From NCBI RefSeq assembly GCF_018406605.1, contig NZ_AP024545.1:2294001-2358000 (forward strand): DNA of 64,000 nt. Direction: 5' to 3'. This DNA comes from Noviluteimonas caseinilytica (GTDB taxonomy: Bacteria > Pseudomonadota > Gammaproteobacteria > Xanthomonadales > Xanthomonadaceae). The notes under the pieces are model-generated. The model saw nothing but the letters and a program-made list of their open reading frames with translations. It did not search any database and was not told the DNA's origin. Shown piece by piece: positions 26,323 to 35,289 of the stretch (within the stretch, counting starts at the first letter, position 1; every line of letters starts with the position of its first letter). A program made the translations under genes and the position numbers.

Positions 26323-28005
26323 TCAGCGATGGCGACCACCGCCGCCCTGCCGCGCGCCGCCACTCTGGCGCGGCGCGGAAGCCTGGCGGTTCACTTGTTG
26401 TCCCGCGGGACGCGATGCGCCGCCGCCGCGCTGGCCGCCGCCGCGCCCGCCGCCCGCGCTGGCCTGCCGCGCCTGCGCGTGGCTGGCCTGGCCGCGTTGC
26501 GCCTGCGCGCGCGCCTGCTGCGGTTGGCGCGCGCCCTGGAAGGCGTTGTCGCGCGCGCCGGACTGCGCGCGCTGCTGGCGTTGCGCGGCCTGCCGCGACT
26601 GCGACGTGGATTCGCCGCGCGGGCGATGGTTCTGTTGCGACTGCTGGCGGCGTGCGCCATCGTTCGATGCCATCTGCTGGCGATCGCGCGCGCCCTGCGC
26701 ACCCCCCGCGCGATCCCGCGCCGTCTGCTGCGCCCGATCGCGTTGCCCCGCGTTGCCGCTCGCGTTGCGGGCGCGTTCGCGCGCGGCATTGTCCGACGTT
26801 GCAGCGCGTGCACGATCGCGGGCCTGGTCGCGATTGCCGCCGCCCGCAAGATCGCGCGTCCCGGTGCCTGCGTTTGCGCGCGGTTCGACGCCGCGCCGTT
26901 CCATCGACGCCCGCGCCTGTTCGCGCGCCTGCGCACGTTGCGGGTTGCTGTCGCCCCGGAAGCCTTCGCGCGATTCCGCGCCGGGCAGTCGTCGGTCGTA
27001 CTGTTCGCGGCTGGCGCGATCGCGGTACGGCACGCCATCGCGGTTCACCGCGTTGTGCTGCCAGCGGTTGCTGCTCGCGTTGATGTTGCTGTTGACGTTG
27101 ATGTTGTTGTAGCGGTTGACGTTGATGTCGATGTCGTCGCCGCCCCAGTTCATGTCGCCCCACAATGCATTGGTGATCGCCACGCCCGTGCCGAAGGCCA
27201 GGCCCGCCATCAACGCGCTGCCCGCGTAATACGCCGGCGGCGGCGGGTAGTACGCGGGCGGATACCCGGGGTTGGGCCACGCACCGTAGACCTCGGTGGG
27301 GTTGTAGCTGGGGACGTACACGACTTCCGGATCCGACGGCGCGATGACGATGGTCGACTGGCTCGACTGCCCGGATTCCATGCCGCCCTGCATCGGGGCC
27401 GTCTCCATCGGCGCGGCTTCACCGGCGGCAGGCGCGGGCGCAGCGGACACGCTGACGGTCTGGTACTTGTTGGATTCGAGGTTCCCGGCCGACTGTGCCT
27501 GGTGACGCAAGCGTTGCACCGCATCCATCACGTCGTCCGGTTGCGCGAGGAACGCATCGCCGAGGCGCTGCACCCACGCCGGATCCTGTCCGAGCGTCGC
27601 CAGTGCCTGCGGGAACGCGACCAGCGATTGCACGCTCGGATCCCACGGTTGAGACGCGACCTGCTGCACGGCGGCATCGCCGGTCGCCTTCGGATTCTGC
27701 TTCGACCACGCCGCGGCATCGGCGACATCGCCGGGATACGTCGCGGCCATCAACACCTGCGCGAGCAGCGGATCGGGATACAGCGCGATCGGCGCGACCA
27801 TCTGGTCGAGTTCGGGCGGCGAGAACACCGCGTCCTTCACCGGCGCCGCCGCGGGGGCGGCCGCCACCGTCGAGGTTGGCGCGACCGTCGCGGCGGGCGC
27901 GACCGTGCGTGCTGCGGGCGTGGCGGCGGGCGTCGCGTCTTTCTTCCCGCAACCGCCCGCGACCACCAGCAGCAGCGCGACGGCCAATCGAAGTGAAGTG
28001 CGCAT
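26323..28005 (-). CDS. DUF3300 lipoprotein with long basic low-complexity tail
   Basis: A 560-residue protein. A lipoprotein signal (lipobox AGGC) precedes an Ala/Pro/Thr-rich linker. The DUF3300 domain follows (LDQMVAPIALYPDPLLAQVL, MAATYPGDVADAAAW, DPEVVYVPSYNPTEVYGAWP), then a Tyr/Pro-rich strand and an Asn-rich block (NVNRYNNINVNSNINAS). The last 200 residues are almost wholly Arg, Gln, Ala, Asn and Gly and probably disordered; such a tail could bind nucleic acid or anionic polymer. AGGAGG lies before the ATG. The paired palindromes at 28080-28117 lie upstream. Confidence 0.85.
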   Translation of the reverse strand: MRTSLRLAVALLLVVAGGCGKKDATPAATPAARTVAPAATVAPTSTVAAAPAAAPVKDAVFSPPELDQMVAPIALYPDPLLAQVLMAATYPGDVADAAAWSKQNPKATGDAAVQQVASQPWDPSVQSLVAFPQALATLGQDPAWVQRLGDAFLAQPDDVMDAVQRLRHQAQSAGNLESNKYQTVSVSAAPAPAAGEAAPMETAPMQGGMESGQSSQSTIVIAPSDPEVVYVPSYNPTEVYGAWPNPGYPPAYYPPPPAYYAGSALMAGLAFGTGVAITNALWGDMNWGGDDIDINVNRYNNINVNSNINASSNRWQHNAVNRDGVPYRDRASREQYDRRLPGAESREGFRGDSNPQRAQAREQARASMERRGVEPRANAGTGTRDLAGGGNRDQARDRARAATSDNAARERARNASGNAGQRDRAQQTARDRAGGAQGARDRQQMASNDGARRQQSQQNHRPRGESTSQSRQAAQRQQRAQSGARDNAFQGARQPQQARAQAQRGQASHAQARQASAGGGRGGGQRGGGASRPAGQQVNRQASAPRQSGGARQGGGGRHR

Positions 28006-28079
28006 GGAACCTCCTGCGTGGCAACGCGGGGTCGACGGCATGACGACGGCATTATCGGGATCGCCCGCACCGGGCGGCA

Positions 28080-28117
28080 CCGCAAAACTACTGGCCCGGG
28101 CACAGGTAAAACCACGT
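28080..28117. promoter_or_regulatory. paired CAGTA-N4-TACTG sites, DUF3300 / 28192 spacer
   Basis: Main site CCGCAAAACTACTG at 28080-28093 (12 of 14 to the consensus CAGTAAAACTACTG) and a weaker one, 9 of 14, starting 24 bases on. They lie midway between two divergent genes, 75 bases from each start. Confidence 0.5.
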
Positions 28118-28191
28118 TCCCGCACGGACGGGCGGACGTTGTAACCTCGCGCCGGACCCACGTCGATTGACATCAAGGGAAGGAGAGGGCG

Positions 28192-28614
28192 ATGAAACTG
28201 GCAGTCCTGGTGTTCGCATTACTGTCCGGCGTGGCGCAGGCGCAGGTCGCCGCACCCGCCACCGCGGCCGCTTCCGCCGGCGTCGACGAGGCCGCGCGTC
28301 CCAAGGTCACCTCGCAATCCTGGTCGATCAAGGTCGAGCGCAGCGCGAAGGCCGACGGCAAGTTGACGTTCCGCCTGTGGCGCAACGACACCGCGCCGAT
28401 GGACGTGTCGATCGACGTCAAGCAAGGCCAGACCGACCGCGCCATCGCGCTCGCGCTGAAGAACGCCTTCCGCGACGTGCTCGACAGCCAGGATTTCCAC
28501 GTGGAAGTCGCCGCCAACTACGTGCAGCTGCGGGCGCTGCGCGGCGAGCGACGCTTCGGGATCGAACTGGCCGCGCCGGTGATGGGCGTGGACATCGAAC
28601 TCATCCGCCGTTGA
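28192..28614 (+). CDS. small secreted hypothetical protein
   Basis: A 140-residue protein with a signal peptide (KLAVLVFALLSGVAQAQ) and a mature domain of about 110 residues (WSIKVERSAKADGKLTFRLW, DQFHVEV-like strand, RRFGIELAAPVMGVDIELIR). Strong AAGGAG before the ATG. No family recognised. It shares its upstream region, with the palindromic sites, with the divergent DUF3300 operon and overlaps the MarC gene tail to tail by 14 bases. Confidence 0.7.
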   Translation: MKLAVLVFALLSGVAQAQVAAPATAAASAGVDEAARPKVTSQSWSIKVERSAKADGKLTFRLWRNDTAPMDVSIDVKQGQTDRAIALALKNAFRDVLDSQDFHVEVAANYVQLRALRGERRFGIELAAPVMGVDIELIRR

Positions 28615-29254
28615 CCACGCCCGCGTCGATCAACCCCAGGCCCACCAGCCCGGAAATCAGGATCTGCAGCGACAGCCCGATCGTCAGCACGCCGACGATC
28701 GTGGTGAACAGCTGCAGCGGGATCGTGCCGATGAAGCGCAGGATCGGGCGCGCGTAGCGCATCGCCAGCAGGTTGAGCAGCATCACCGCGATCACCAGCG
28801 CCCCCACCGTGAGGCCACGTTCCATCTGCCGCGAGCGCGCCACGAGCAGGATGATCGCGGCCATCCCGTAGGGCGTGACCAGCATCGGCACCGCGATCCT
28901 GAAGGCCGAAGGGACCGGCGCGGCCGGGTCGGGGGCGACAGGCGGATGCATGTGCGCGTCGTACTCGGCCAGCACGCCGCGCAGCGACACCAGGAAGAAC
29001 ACCACGCCGGCGGCCAGCGTCATGGCCGGGATCGAGATGTGCCATTTCGACATCAACGCTGCGCCCACCGCGCCGCCGAGCAGGGAGGCGGCGAGCGCGA
29101 ATGCGAACGCGCGCGTCGCCAGTTGCTTCGCTGCCCGCGGCTCGAGCGTGCGGGTCACGTCGAAATACGCGGCCGGCACCTTGAGCGGCGGCCCCAGCGT
29201 CACGAACAGCAGCACGAAGACATCCGACAGCCCCAGCATGTAATGCAGTTCCAT
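28601..29254 (-). CDS. MarC-family integral membrane protein
   Basis: A 217-residue protein with about six membrane helices. FVLLFVTLGPPLKVPAAYFD is the MarC N-terminal signature, and RFIGTIPLQLFTTIVGVLTI the C-terminal one. MarC proteins are of unknown function despite the name. It lies 10 bases after the transporter-like gene and is the last gene of a three-gene operon. Confidence 0.87.
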   Translation of the reverse strand: MELHYMLGLSDVFVLLFVTLGPPLKVPAAYFDVTRTLEPRAAKQLATRAFAFALAASLLGGAVGAALMSKWHISIPAMTLAAGVVFFLVSLRGVLAEYDAHMHPPVAPDPAAPVPSAFRIAVPMLVTPYGMAAIILLVARSRQMERGLTVGALVIAVMLLNLLAMRYARPILRFIGTIPLQLFTTIVGVLTIGLSLQILISGLVGLGLIDAGVVNGG

Positions 29255-29264
29255 GGCGACCTCG

Positions 29265-30062
29265 TCAGTGCTTCGGATACAGCAGCGTCAGCGTGAAGCG
29301 AACGCCCGAGTCCGGGCCGTCGCCGAACGCGGTCGGATACCAGCGCACGCCGCCCTGCAGGCTCACCATCTGCTGGCCCCAACGCGTCACCTTCGAATAG
29401 CCGAGGTTGAGCGGCACGTTCCAGTGCTCGCTTTTCCAGTCGTAGCTGGATTCGGCGTTGAGCGAAATCGTGCGGCCGCCGGACAGGCCTTTGGCCAGGA
29501 ACGGTTGCAGGAACGTCGAGCTGACGTCCGCGCGATCGTCGGCGCCCGCGACGGACCAGAGGTGGTTGGCGAGCACGCCGTAGGTCCAGCCGCCGTGCGT
29601 CTGCTTCAGCGCGAGCACGCTCGGGCCGATGCCCCATTTCTCGCCGCCGAGGCGATCGTCGGTGGCGGTCGGCAACAGGAAGACCGGGCCCGCGGCGAGG
29701 ATCCATCCGCCCGCCGTCGGTGCCTTCGGCGAGAAGAAGAACGTCGGCGTGGTATCGCCGAGCCCGAACTGGCTGCCGGAATTGCCGAGCACATCGTCCT
29801 GCTGGATCACCGGCACGATCACGCGCGTGACCAGGTTCCATTGTTCGTTCAAGGAATGCGGGATCACCGGCTGGATGTTGAGCGTGTGCTTCACGCCATC
29901 CTCGGGCCCGATGCTGAAGTCCGCGTTGTACTGGAACGGCACGCTGACCAGCGAGGCGACGGGATTGGAGAGTTGCTTCGCGAGTTCGTCCGCGTTGTCC
30001 TGCGCGCGCGCGAGCGGCGATGCGAGGATCGCCAACAACCACAGCCACTTTGCGATACGCAT
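29265..30062 (-). CDS. outer-membrane-type transporter-like protein (neuromedin U/MetA-pathway family)
   Basis: A 265-residue protein with a signal peptide (WLWLLAILASPLARA). Its strands (NIQPVIPHSLNEQWNLVTRV, GLGDTTPTFFFSPKA, GWILAAGPVFLLPTATDD, WTYGVLANHLWSV) and terminal aromatic-rich end fit the beta-barrel family annotated as transporter or phenol degradation meta-pathway protein. It probably sits in the outer membrane; the cargo is unknown. It follows a related protein by 11 bases. Confidence 0.78.
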   Translation of the reverse strand: MRIAKWLWLLAILASPLARAQDNADELAKQLSNPVASLVSVPFQYNADFSIGPEDGVKHTLNIQPVIPHSLNEQWNLVTRVIVPVIQQDDVLGNSGSQFGLGDTTPTFFFSPKAPTAGGWILAAGPVFLLPTATDDRLGGEKWGIGPSVLALKQTHGGWTYGVLANHLWSVAGADDRADVSSTFLQPFLAKGLSGGRTISLNAESSYDWKSEHWNVPLNLGYSKVTRWGQQMVSLQGGVRWYPTAFGDGPDSGVRFTLTLLYPKH

Positions 30063-30073
30063 CGGCGTCGCCC

Positions 30074-31024
30074 TCAGAACTGGATGGTCGCGGTGACCAT
30101 GATCGGATGGCCCTGGAAGCGGTTCTTGACGTCGAACTCGTACAACCAGCGCGCCGAGAACTCCACTTGCCCGCCTTCCCACTTCTTCGCATACGTCGCC
30201 AGCGGGCCGATGCCGAGCGAATGCCCGCGGAAGCCGTTCAAGCGATCGGCGGTGGGCCCGGTGTCGTCTTCGACCTGTTCGATCCAGCCGCCCGCCGCGC
30301 CCAGGCCCCAGCCATTCGGATAGCGCCGCATCAGCAACGCATCCACGCGGAACACCGCGCCGTTCTGGTAATCGGTGGCGTCGTTCTTCGTGTAGAAGTC
30401 CACCGCCGCCAGCGTGCTGAATTCCACTTCGCCCTTCGAGAACAGCTGCGTGTAGCCCACCGTCGGCGAATAGATCCAGGTGTTGAGGCTCAGGTTGGCG
30501 AGGCGGTCGGGATCGTACGAGCCCGTCGGCGCGCTGACGTACAAGGCCAGCGACATGTGCCTGGTCTGGCTGAAATGCCGGCTCGCGATCACCGGCACGA
30601 AGGTCGCATCGAACAGGCCCGAATCGCGGTCGTTGGTGCTCGCACCGAAGCGGCCGATGCGCACATCGGCGCTGGCATCCATGTCCGCGAACGGCACCGC
30701 GACCGCGGTGGCGTAGTTCCACTTGCCTTCGCCGGTGGGCCACACGTACACGCCGCTGAAGGCGAGCAGCTGCGCCGTGAGGTCGATGCCGAGCGCGGAG
30801 GTGCCGCCGATGGGCACTTCGCGTTCCGCGCCGATCGACGCGCCGTAGTAGATGTATTGCACCGACAGGTTGAAGCCGGGCGTCGCCGGCACCACGCCCG
30901 CGAAGTTCGTTCCCTGCACGCCGGTGATGGGGCGGCCCAGCGCGCCTTCTGACGCGTGCGCCGGCGCGAATGCCGCGCCCGAGCACGCGACCATGAATGC
31001 GATGAACGACGCGACGCGCGGCAT
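30074..31024 (-). CDS. outer-membrane-type protein of the phenol MetA family
   Basis: A 316-residue exported protein (SFIAFMVACSGAAFAPAHAS signal). It has many amphipathic strands: NLSVQYIYYGASIGAE, LLAFSGVYVWPTGEGKWNYA, LALYVSAPTGSYDPDRLANL and SARWLYEFDVKNRFQGHPIM. It ends in aromatic IQF as barrel proteins do. The family (COG4313) is linked to uptake of hydrophobic compounds. First gene of an operon with a second barrel protein and MarC; the perfect palindrome pair lies 58 bases upstream. Confidence 0.8.
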   Translation of the reverse strand: MPRVASFIAFMVACSGAAFAPAHASEGALGRPITGVQGTNFAGVVPATPGFNLSVQYIYYGASIGAEREVPIGGTSALGIDLTAQLLAFSGVYVWPTGEGKWNYATAVAVPFADMDASADVRIGRFGASTNDRDSGLFDATFVPVIASRHFSQTRHMSLALYVSAPTGSYDPDRLANLSLNTWIYSPTVGYTQLFSKGEVEFSTLAAVDFYTKNDATDYQNGAVFRVDALLMRRYPNGWGLGAAGGWIEQVEDDTGPTADRLNGFRGHSLGIGPLATYAKKWEGGQVEFSARWLYEFDVKNRFQGHPIMVTATIQF

Positions 31025-31081
31025 GGCGAGGTCTCCACGGGCCCGGCATGCAGTAAGCCCGCCCCGGGTGGCGCGCGCCAA

Positions 31082-31119
31082 CCCGATTTCTACGCAGTGC
31101 ACCGCCAGTAGTTCTACTG
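31082..31119. promoter_or_regulatory. paired CAGTA-N4-TACTG sites before the transporter/MarC operon
   Basis: CAGTAGTTCTACTG at 31106-31119 is the best site of the set; with flanks it is CCAGTAG-TT-CTACTGG, a perfect 7-bp inverted repeat. A weak second copy (8 of 14) begins 24 bases before it. The strong site overlaps the stop codon of the kinase gene. Confidence 0.6.
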
Positions 31120-32685
31120 GACGTCGGCCGGTTGCAGCGGGCAGCGCACTTCGAGGCGCGTCCCGCCGCCGCTGCGCGCGCGCAGGGTGAAGTGCCCCTG
31201 CAGGATCTTCGCGCGCTCGCCGATGCTGATCATGCCCAGGCCCGGCGACTCGCGCGCAACGCTGCCGCCACGCGGGGACAGGCCCACGCCGTCGTCGTCG
31301 ATGCGCAGCACGATGTCGTCGTCGACGCAGGCCAGCGTGATGCGCGCCTGGCCCGCGCGCGCATGCTTCTCCACGTTGTGGATGCCTTCCTGCGCGATGC
31401 GGAACAGGTTGAGCTTCTGGTCGTTGCTCAGCGTGGGCGTGTCTTCCACGTCGCAGTGCACCTGCAGCCCGCCGGGATGCGTGCGGCTCTCGCACAGCGC
31501 GCTGAGCGATGCGGCCAGGCTGGTGTAACGCAGCATGCTGGGATGCAGGTCGTGCGACAGGCGCCGCACGTCCTCCGACACGCCCCGCAGGTGTTCCTGC
31601 ATATCGTCCACGCGCGCGCGGTCTTCGCCTTCCATGCTGCGCTTGAGCGCGCTCATCTCGATGGAGATCGACGCGAGCGTCTGGCTGATGTCGTCGTGCA
31701 ACTCGCGCGCGATCCGCACGCGTTCGCTTTCCTGCACGATCATCATCTTGCGGGCCAGCGCGCTCAGGCGGCCGTAGGCGTCCTCCAGCGACGCGCGGCT
31801 CACGCGGCGTTGTTCGGACAGCGCGGCCAGCACCAGCAGCACGCCCGTCGTGCCCAGCGCCCACATCTGCGTGCGCAGGATCGTCGCCTCGAACGTGTCG
31901 CGCACCAGCGGGCCAAGGCCGAGGCTGCTCTGTCCCAGCGCCATCGCGAACACGAACAGCCACGCGACGAACGCCCCCGCCACGCCGAAGGCCTGCAACG
32001 CCCAGATCAGGAACGCGGTGGGCGCGAGGAGCAGCAAGGGCGCGGTATTGCTGGTGGCCCAGTGCGAACTCCAGGCCAGCGTGAGCGCGAGCAGCAGCAC
32101 GGTGCCCAGCGCGAGGGCGGGCCAGTGCGCCTGGCGCACGTGCCACGGTGTGCGGAGGTAATGCAGGCCGCCGATGAAGCAGGGCACCAGGATCAGGTAC
32201 CCGATGCTGCGCGCCAGCACCACCTGCGACCACGCATCCGGCATGTCCACCAGGCCGAGCTGGTGCGTGGCGGCGCGCGCCCATGCGCCGCCGATCAAGG
32301 GCAGGGCCATGCCCGCGACGAGCAGCAGGCGCCCGATGTCGACGTAATCCTGGATGCCGTCGCGCGCCGGCGCACGCAGCAGCAAGCTCGCGCCCGCCAC
32401 CAGCACGCATTCCCCCAGCAGCACCACGCAATGCGGCAACAACGGCCGGCCCATCCCGACGCAGAACAACGCACTGCCGAGCACCGCGCCGGCGATGCAC
32501 GCGGGCCAGCGCGCGGTCGGCACCAGCAACAGGCAGCACATCAATACGGCGCCGGGAAACCAGACGACGTGCGTGAACACCAAATGCGTCCACGGCTCCA
32601 CTTCGAGCGATTGCGCGAAGGCCGTGGCGATCCCGACGACGATGGGCGCGCCGAACCTCGATTTCGCGGACATGGCCCATTCCAC
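31114..32685 (-). CDS. MASE1-type membrane sensor histidine kinase (HisKA_3)
   Basis: A 523-residue kinase. The N-terminal 300 residues hold eight or so membrane helices like the MASE1 sensor. A short coiled linker leads to a HisKA_3 domain with phospho-His in ERVRIARELHDDISQTLA, then a NarL-type HATPase (FRIAQEGIHNVEKHARAGQA, LRIDDDGVGLSP, GLGMISIGERAKIL). The start chosen is GTG, seven bases after GAGGAG; an ATG four codons on is also possible. It is divergent from the LuxR-type response regulator, its obvious partner. Confidence 0.9.
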   Translation of the reverse strand: MEWAMSAKSRFGAPIVVGIATAFAQSLEVEPWTHLVFTHVVWFPGAVLMCCLLLVPTARWPACIAGAVLGSALFCVGMGRPLLPHCVVLLGECVLVAGASLLLRAPARDGIQDYVDIGRLLLVAGMALPLIGGAWARAATHQLGLVDMPDAWSQVVLARSIGYLILVPCFIGGLHYLRTPWHVRQAHWPALALGTVLLLALTLAWSSHWATSNTAPLLLLAPTAFLIWALQAFGVAGAFVAWLFVFAMALGQSSLGLGPLVRDTFEATILRTQMWALGTTGVLLVLAALSEQRRVSRASLEDAYGRLSALARKMMIVQESERVRIARELHDDISQTLASISIEMSALKRSMEGEDRARVDDMQEHLRGVSEDVRRLSHDLHPSMLRYTSLAASLSALCESRTHPGGLQVHCDVEDTPTLSNDQKLNLFRIAQEGIHNVEKHARAGQARITLACVDDDIVLRIDDDGVGLSPRGGSVARESPGLGMISIGERAKILQGHFTLRARSGGGTRLEVRCPLQPADVQ

Positions 32686-32845
32686 GAATGCACTCCTCGC
32701 GCACCGGGCTGCCCTGAACAGCCCTTCCATACGTAGTGTCACGCGAACGGCTGCGATGCGAGGACAACATTCCGATACGCGGTTTTCACGGCGTTTGAAC
32801 GGAGTTCACACAACTATCACGACTTGCCGCGCGACGGAGCGAGTG

Positions 32846-33547
32846 ATGAGCGAGCACACCCACGTGGCACCGGGCCACGCGCCCGCGCGGGACATCGACC
32901 TCCTCCTCGCCGACGACCACCTGCTGGTCGCGCAGGGCGTCGAACGCCTGCTGATGGAATGCTTCGGCGACGTACGGCTGGTGCAGTCGGGCGAAGCGCT
33001 GGTCGCGGCGGTCGCAGCGTCCGAACCCGACGTGGTCATCAGCGACATCACCATGGAAGGCATCAGCGGCATCGATGCGATGCGGCAGCTGCGCGAACTC
33101 GGCCACGACACGCCTTTCATCTTCCTCACGATGCACGGATCGCCGGAGATGGCGGCCGAAGCCATCAACGCGGGCGGCAGCGGCTACGTGCTCAAGCATT
33201 CGGCGGGCGAGGAACTCGTCCGTGCGATCCAGGAAGTGCTGGCGGGCCGCACCTACATCACCCCGACGCTTGCCGTGCGCACGATCTCCGCCTCGGCGGC
33301 CCCGCGCACGGCGCCCGCGCTCACCGACAAGCAGAGCGACATCCTGCATCGCGTCGCGCGCGGCCTGCGTTCCAAGCAGATCGCCTGGGAACTGGGCCTG
33401 TCGGTGCGCACGGTGGAATCGCACAAGTACACGATCATGCAGGTACTCGGCGTCCACAGCACCGTGGACCTGGTGCGCAAGGCCTCGCGCATGGGGCTGA
33501 TTTCCGGCTTCGAGGAAGAACCCGAAGCCGAGGAGCGCACGCACTGA
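32846..33547 (+). CDS. LuxR/NarL-family response regulator
   Basis: A 233-residue regulator. Receiver: acidic pocket ADD at 22-24, phospho-Asp 67 (DVVISDITMEG), switch Thr in FLTMHGS, conserved Lys in GYVLKHS. C-terminal LuxR HTH: LTDKQSDILHRVARGLRSKQ, IAWELGLSVRTVESHKYTIM. It should be phosphorylated by the divergent kinase. It is the best candidate to bind the CAGTA-N4-TACTG pairs found in four promoters around it, since NarL-type proteins bind short inverted repeats as dimers; this link is inferred. Confidence 0.93.
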   Translation: MSEHTHVAPGHAPARDIDLLLADDHLLVAQGVERLLMECFGDVRLVQSGEALVAAVAASEPDVVISDITMEGISGIDAMRQLRELGHDTPFIFLTMHGSPEMAAEAINAGGSGYVLKHSAGEELVRAIQEVLAGRTYITPTLAVRTISASAAPRTAPALTDKQSDILHRVARGLRSKQIAWELGLSVRTVESHKYTIMQVLGVHSTVDLVRKASRMGLISGFEEEPEAEERTH

Positions 33548-33582
33548 CGGCAGCCGCTACCGAGGTTCTGCTGGTCCGCGGC

Positions 33583-33619
33583 GCGTAGTTTTACTTGCCC
33601 GCCCTCGGTTGTTTTACCT
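33583..33619. promoter_or_regulatory. paired CAGTA-N4-TACTG-like sites before the lone receiver gene
   Basis: GCGTAGTTTTACTT at 33583 (11 of 14) and CGGTTGTTTTACCT at 33606 (10 of 14), exactly 23 bases apart, ending 39 bases before the ATG. Confidence 0.5.
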
Positions 33620-33657
33620 TGGTGGACGAGCCTCCGCGCACTGCATGATGCTCGGCG

Positions 33658-34104
33658 ATGAACGCGGGGCACTCCAGGTATCCGCCGCGGATCCTGTTGG
33701 CGGAAGACAGCATGTCGGTTGCGCGCCAGTTGCGCCGGCTGCTTGCGCGCGACTTCGAAGTGGTGGCGCTGGTGCGCGACGGCTGGTCGCTGCTGCAGAT
33801 CGCGCGCGACCTCCTGCCCGATGCGGTGGTCACCGACCTGCGCCTGCCGGGCCTGGATGGACTGCCCGCGGTGCAGACCCTGTGCCGCGAGCGCAAGGAC
33901 CTCGCCGTGGTGGTCACCTCGGTGCACACCGAACCGGAACTCATGGAGTGCGTCCGCGCCGCCGGCGCGCTGGGCTACGTGCTCAAGGACGACGCGGGCG
34001 ACGACCTGATTCCCGCGGTGCACGCGGCGCTGGCGGGGCAGGTGTTCGTGTCGGCGTCGATCGCGGGGCGGCATCGCCACGAAGCGTCACACGATGATCG
34101 ATAG
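33658..34104 (+). CDS. single-domain response regulator
   Basis: A 148-residue protein that is only a receiver domain. Acidic pair in LLAEDSMSV, phospho-Asp 60 (AVVTDLRLPGLDG), Thr-Ser in VVVTSVHTEP, Lys in GYVLKDDAGD. No output domain. It follows the LuxR-type regulator by about 110 bases and may serve as a phosphate sink or partner for the nearby kinase. Its end overlaps the convergent membrane protein gene by 18 bases. Confidence 0.9.
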   Translation: MNAGHSRYPPRILLAEDSMSVARQLRRLLARDFEVVALVRDGWSLLQIARDLLPDAVVTDLRLPGLDGLPAVQTLCRERKDLAVVVTSVHTEPELMECVRAAGALGYVLKDDAGDDLIPAVHAALAGQVFVSASIAGRHRHEASHDDR

Positions 34105-35253
34105 CAGGCGCTTGACCACCTCGTCGAACGACACCGCCACGAACACCACCGGCAACAACGGCAGCGCCGCCGACAACGCGAGCGCGACCAGCACGTTGCG
34201 CGAGACCGGCACCAGCCGCATGCGCCGGATGCTGTCGAACACCGCGTTGAAATCCGCCAGCGCCGAGGGGTTGGGGCTGTCGAGCAGCGATTCGGCGCCG
34301 TCGCTCGTGCCTTTCTTCCAGCGCAAGTCGAATTCCAGCGACGCGCGCTGCCCGATCGCGGCGTACTTGAACAATGCATGCCGCTTGGCGCGCAGCAACG
34401 TGCCGCACAGCGACCCGAGCGGCAGCACCAGCAGCAGCGTGGCCGCGACGATCCAGCCGCCGAGCAGGTATTGCAGGCTCGACAGTGTCACGTGCTGGTA
34501 CACGACGTGGTTGAGGCTGTTGCCCGCCACGATGCACCCGCAGGCGAACGCCATCACCGCGAAGCGCGATTGCGCATTGGCGAAGAAGGCGAGCCCGCCC
34601 GCACCATCGGGATGCGTGGGCTGCACGCGCAGGCCGATGCGCGCCAGCCGCCACAGCAGCCACGACCACAGCAGGTACCGCCACAGCCAGATCAAACCGA
34701 CGAAGCGGAAGATCGAGAGCGACACCGCGTGGTACCACGCCCCCGCCGGCGTGAGCGTGCCGTCGGTGGCCAGCATCCACGTACGCAGGTGCCACAGGTC
34801 GCCGAGCGCCACCGCGCCGACCAGCGCCGGTGCGATCGCGAGCACCGCGCACACCAGTTCGGGCACCCACGAATCGCGCAAGCGGCCGGCGCGCGCGAGC
34901 AGGCCGTCGTAGGCCGCGCGTTGTTCGTCGAGCACGATGCCGCCGCGCCCCACCTGCCGCAGCGCCGCGCGCAGCAGCCGGTCGCACGGTGAAGCGGCCA
35001 GCACCAGCGCCGGCACGGCGAACAGGAAGCGCCCGATCACGAGGTAATCGCCGGCCAGGGGAATGGGTGCGCCGCCGCCCGGCAGCAGCGTGCCCGCCGA
35101 CCACGCCATCACCGCCGGCGGACCGAGCGCGACCACCACCAAGGCGATCGCGATGAGCGTTGGCGTCTCGAGATCCGGGCGCACCAGGCCCATCGCGTGC
35201 AGCACGCGGAACACCGGGCCACCGCGCATGAGGGAGAGGTCGTCGCGCGCCAT
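34087..35253 (-). CDS. multi-pass membrane protein
   Basis: A 388-residue protein with about six to eight membrane helices (TLIAIALVVVALGPPAVMAW, LVIGRFLFAVPALVLAA, FFANAQSRFAVMAFACGCIV, LGGWIVAATLLLVLPLGSL, VLVALALSAALPLLPVVFVA). A roughly 70-residue cytoplasmic stretch near 300-350 holds LRAKRHALFKYAAIGQRASL and RWKKGTSD. I do not recognise the family. The paired sites at 35290-35326 lie just upstream, 37 bases from its start, shared with the divergent DUF202 operon. Confidence 0.75.
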   Translation of the reverse strand: MARDDLSLMRGGPVFRVLHAMGLVRPDLETPTLIAIALVVVALGPPAVMAWSAGTLLPGGGAPIPLAGDYLVIGRFLFAVPALVLAASPCDRLLRAALRQVGRGGIVLDEQRAAYDGLLARAGRLRDSWVPELVCAVLAIAPALVGAVALGDLWHLRTWMLATDGTLTPAGAWYHAVSLSIFRFVGLIWLWRYLLWSWLLWRLARIGLRVQPTHPDGAGGLAFFANAQSRFAVMAFACGCIVAGNSLNHVVYQHVTLSSLQYLLGGWIVAATLLLVLPLGSLCGTLLRAKRHALFKYAAIGQRASLEFDLRWKKGTSDGAESLLDSPNPSALADFNAVFDSIRRMRLVPVSRNVLVALALSAALPLLPVVFVAVSFDEVVKRLLSIIV

Positions 35254-35289
35254 GGCGGCAGCATAGGCAGCCGGCGCGTGCGCGTTGGA

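Noticed and set aside
26311..27996. A 561-codon plus-strand open frame opposite the DUF3300 gene
   Set aside because: Its sequence is an Ala/Arg/Val shadow of the DUF3300 coding strand, with no start signal and no recognisable domain.
31114..32742. ATG at 32742 as the start of the MASE1 kinase
   Set aside because: It has no ribosome site, whereas GAGGAG stands seven bases before the in-frame GTG at 32685.
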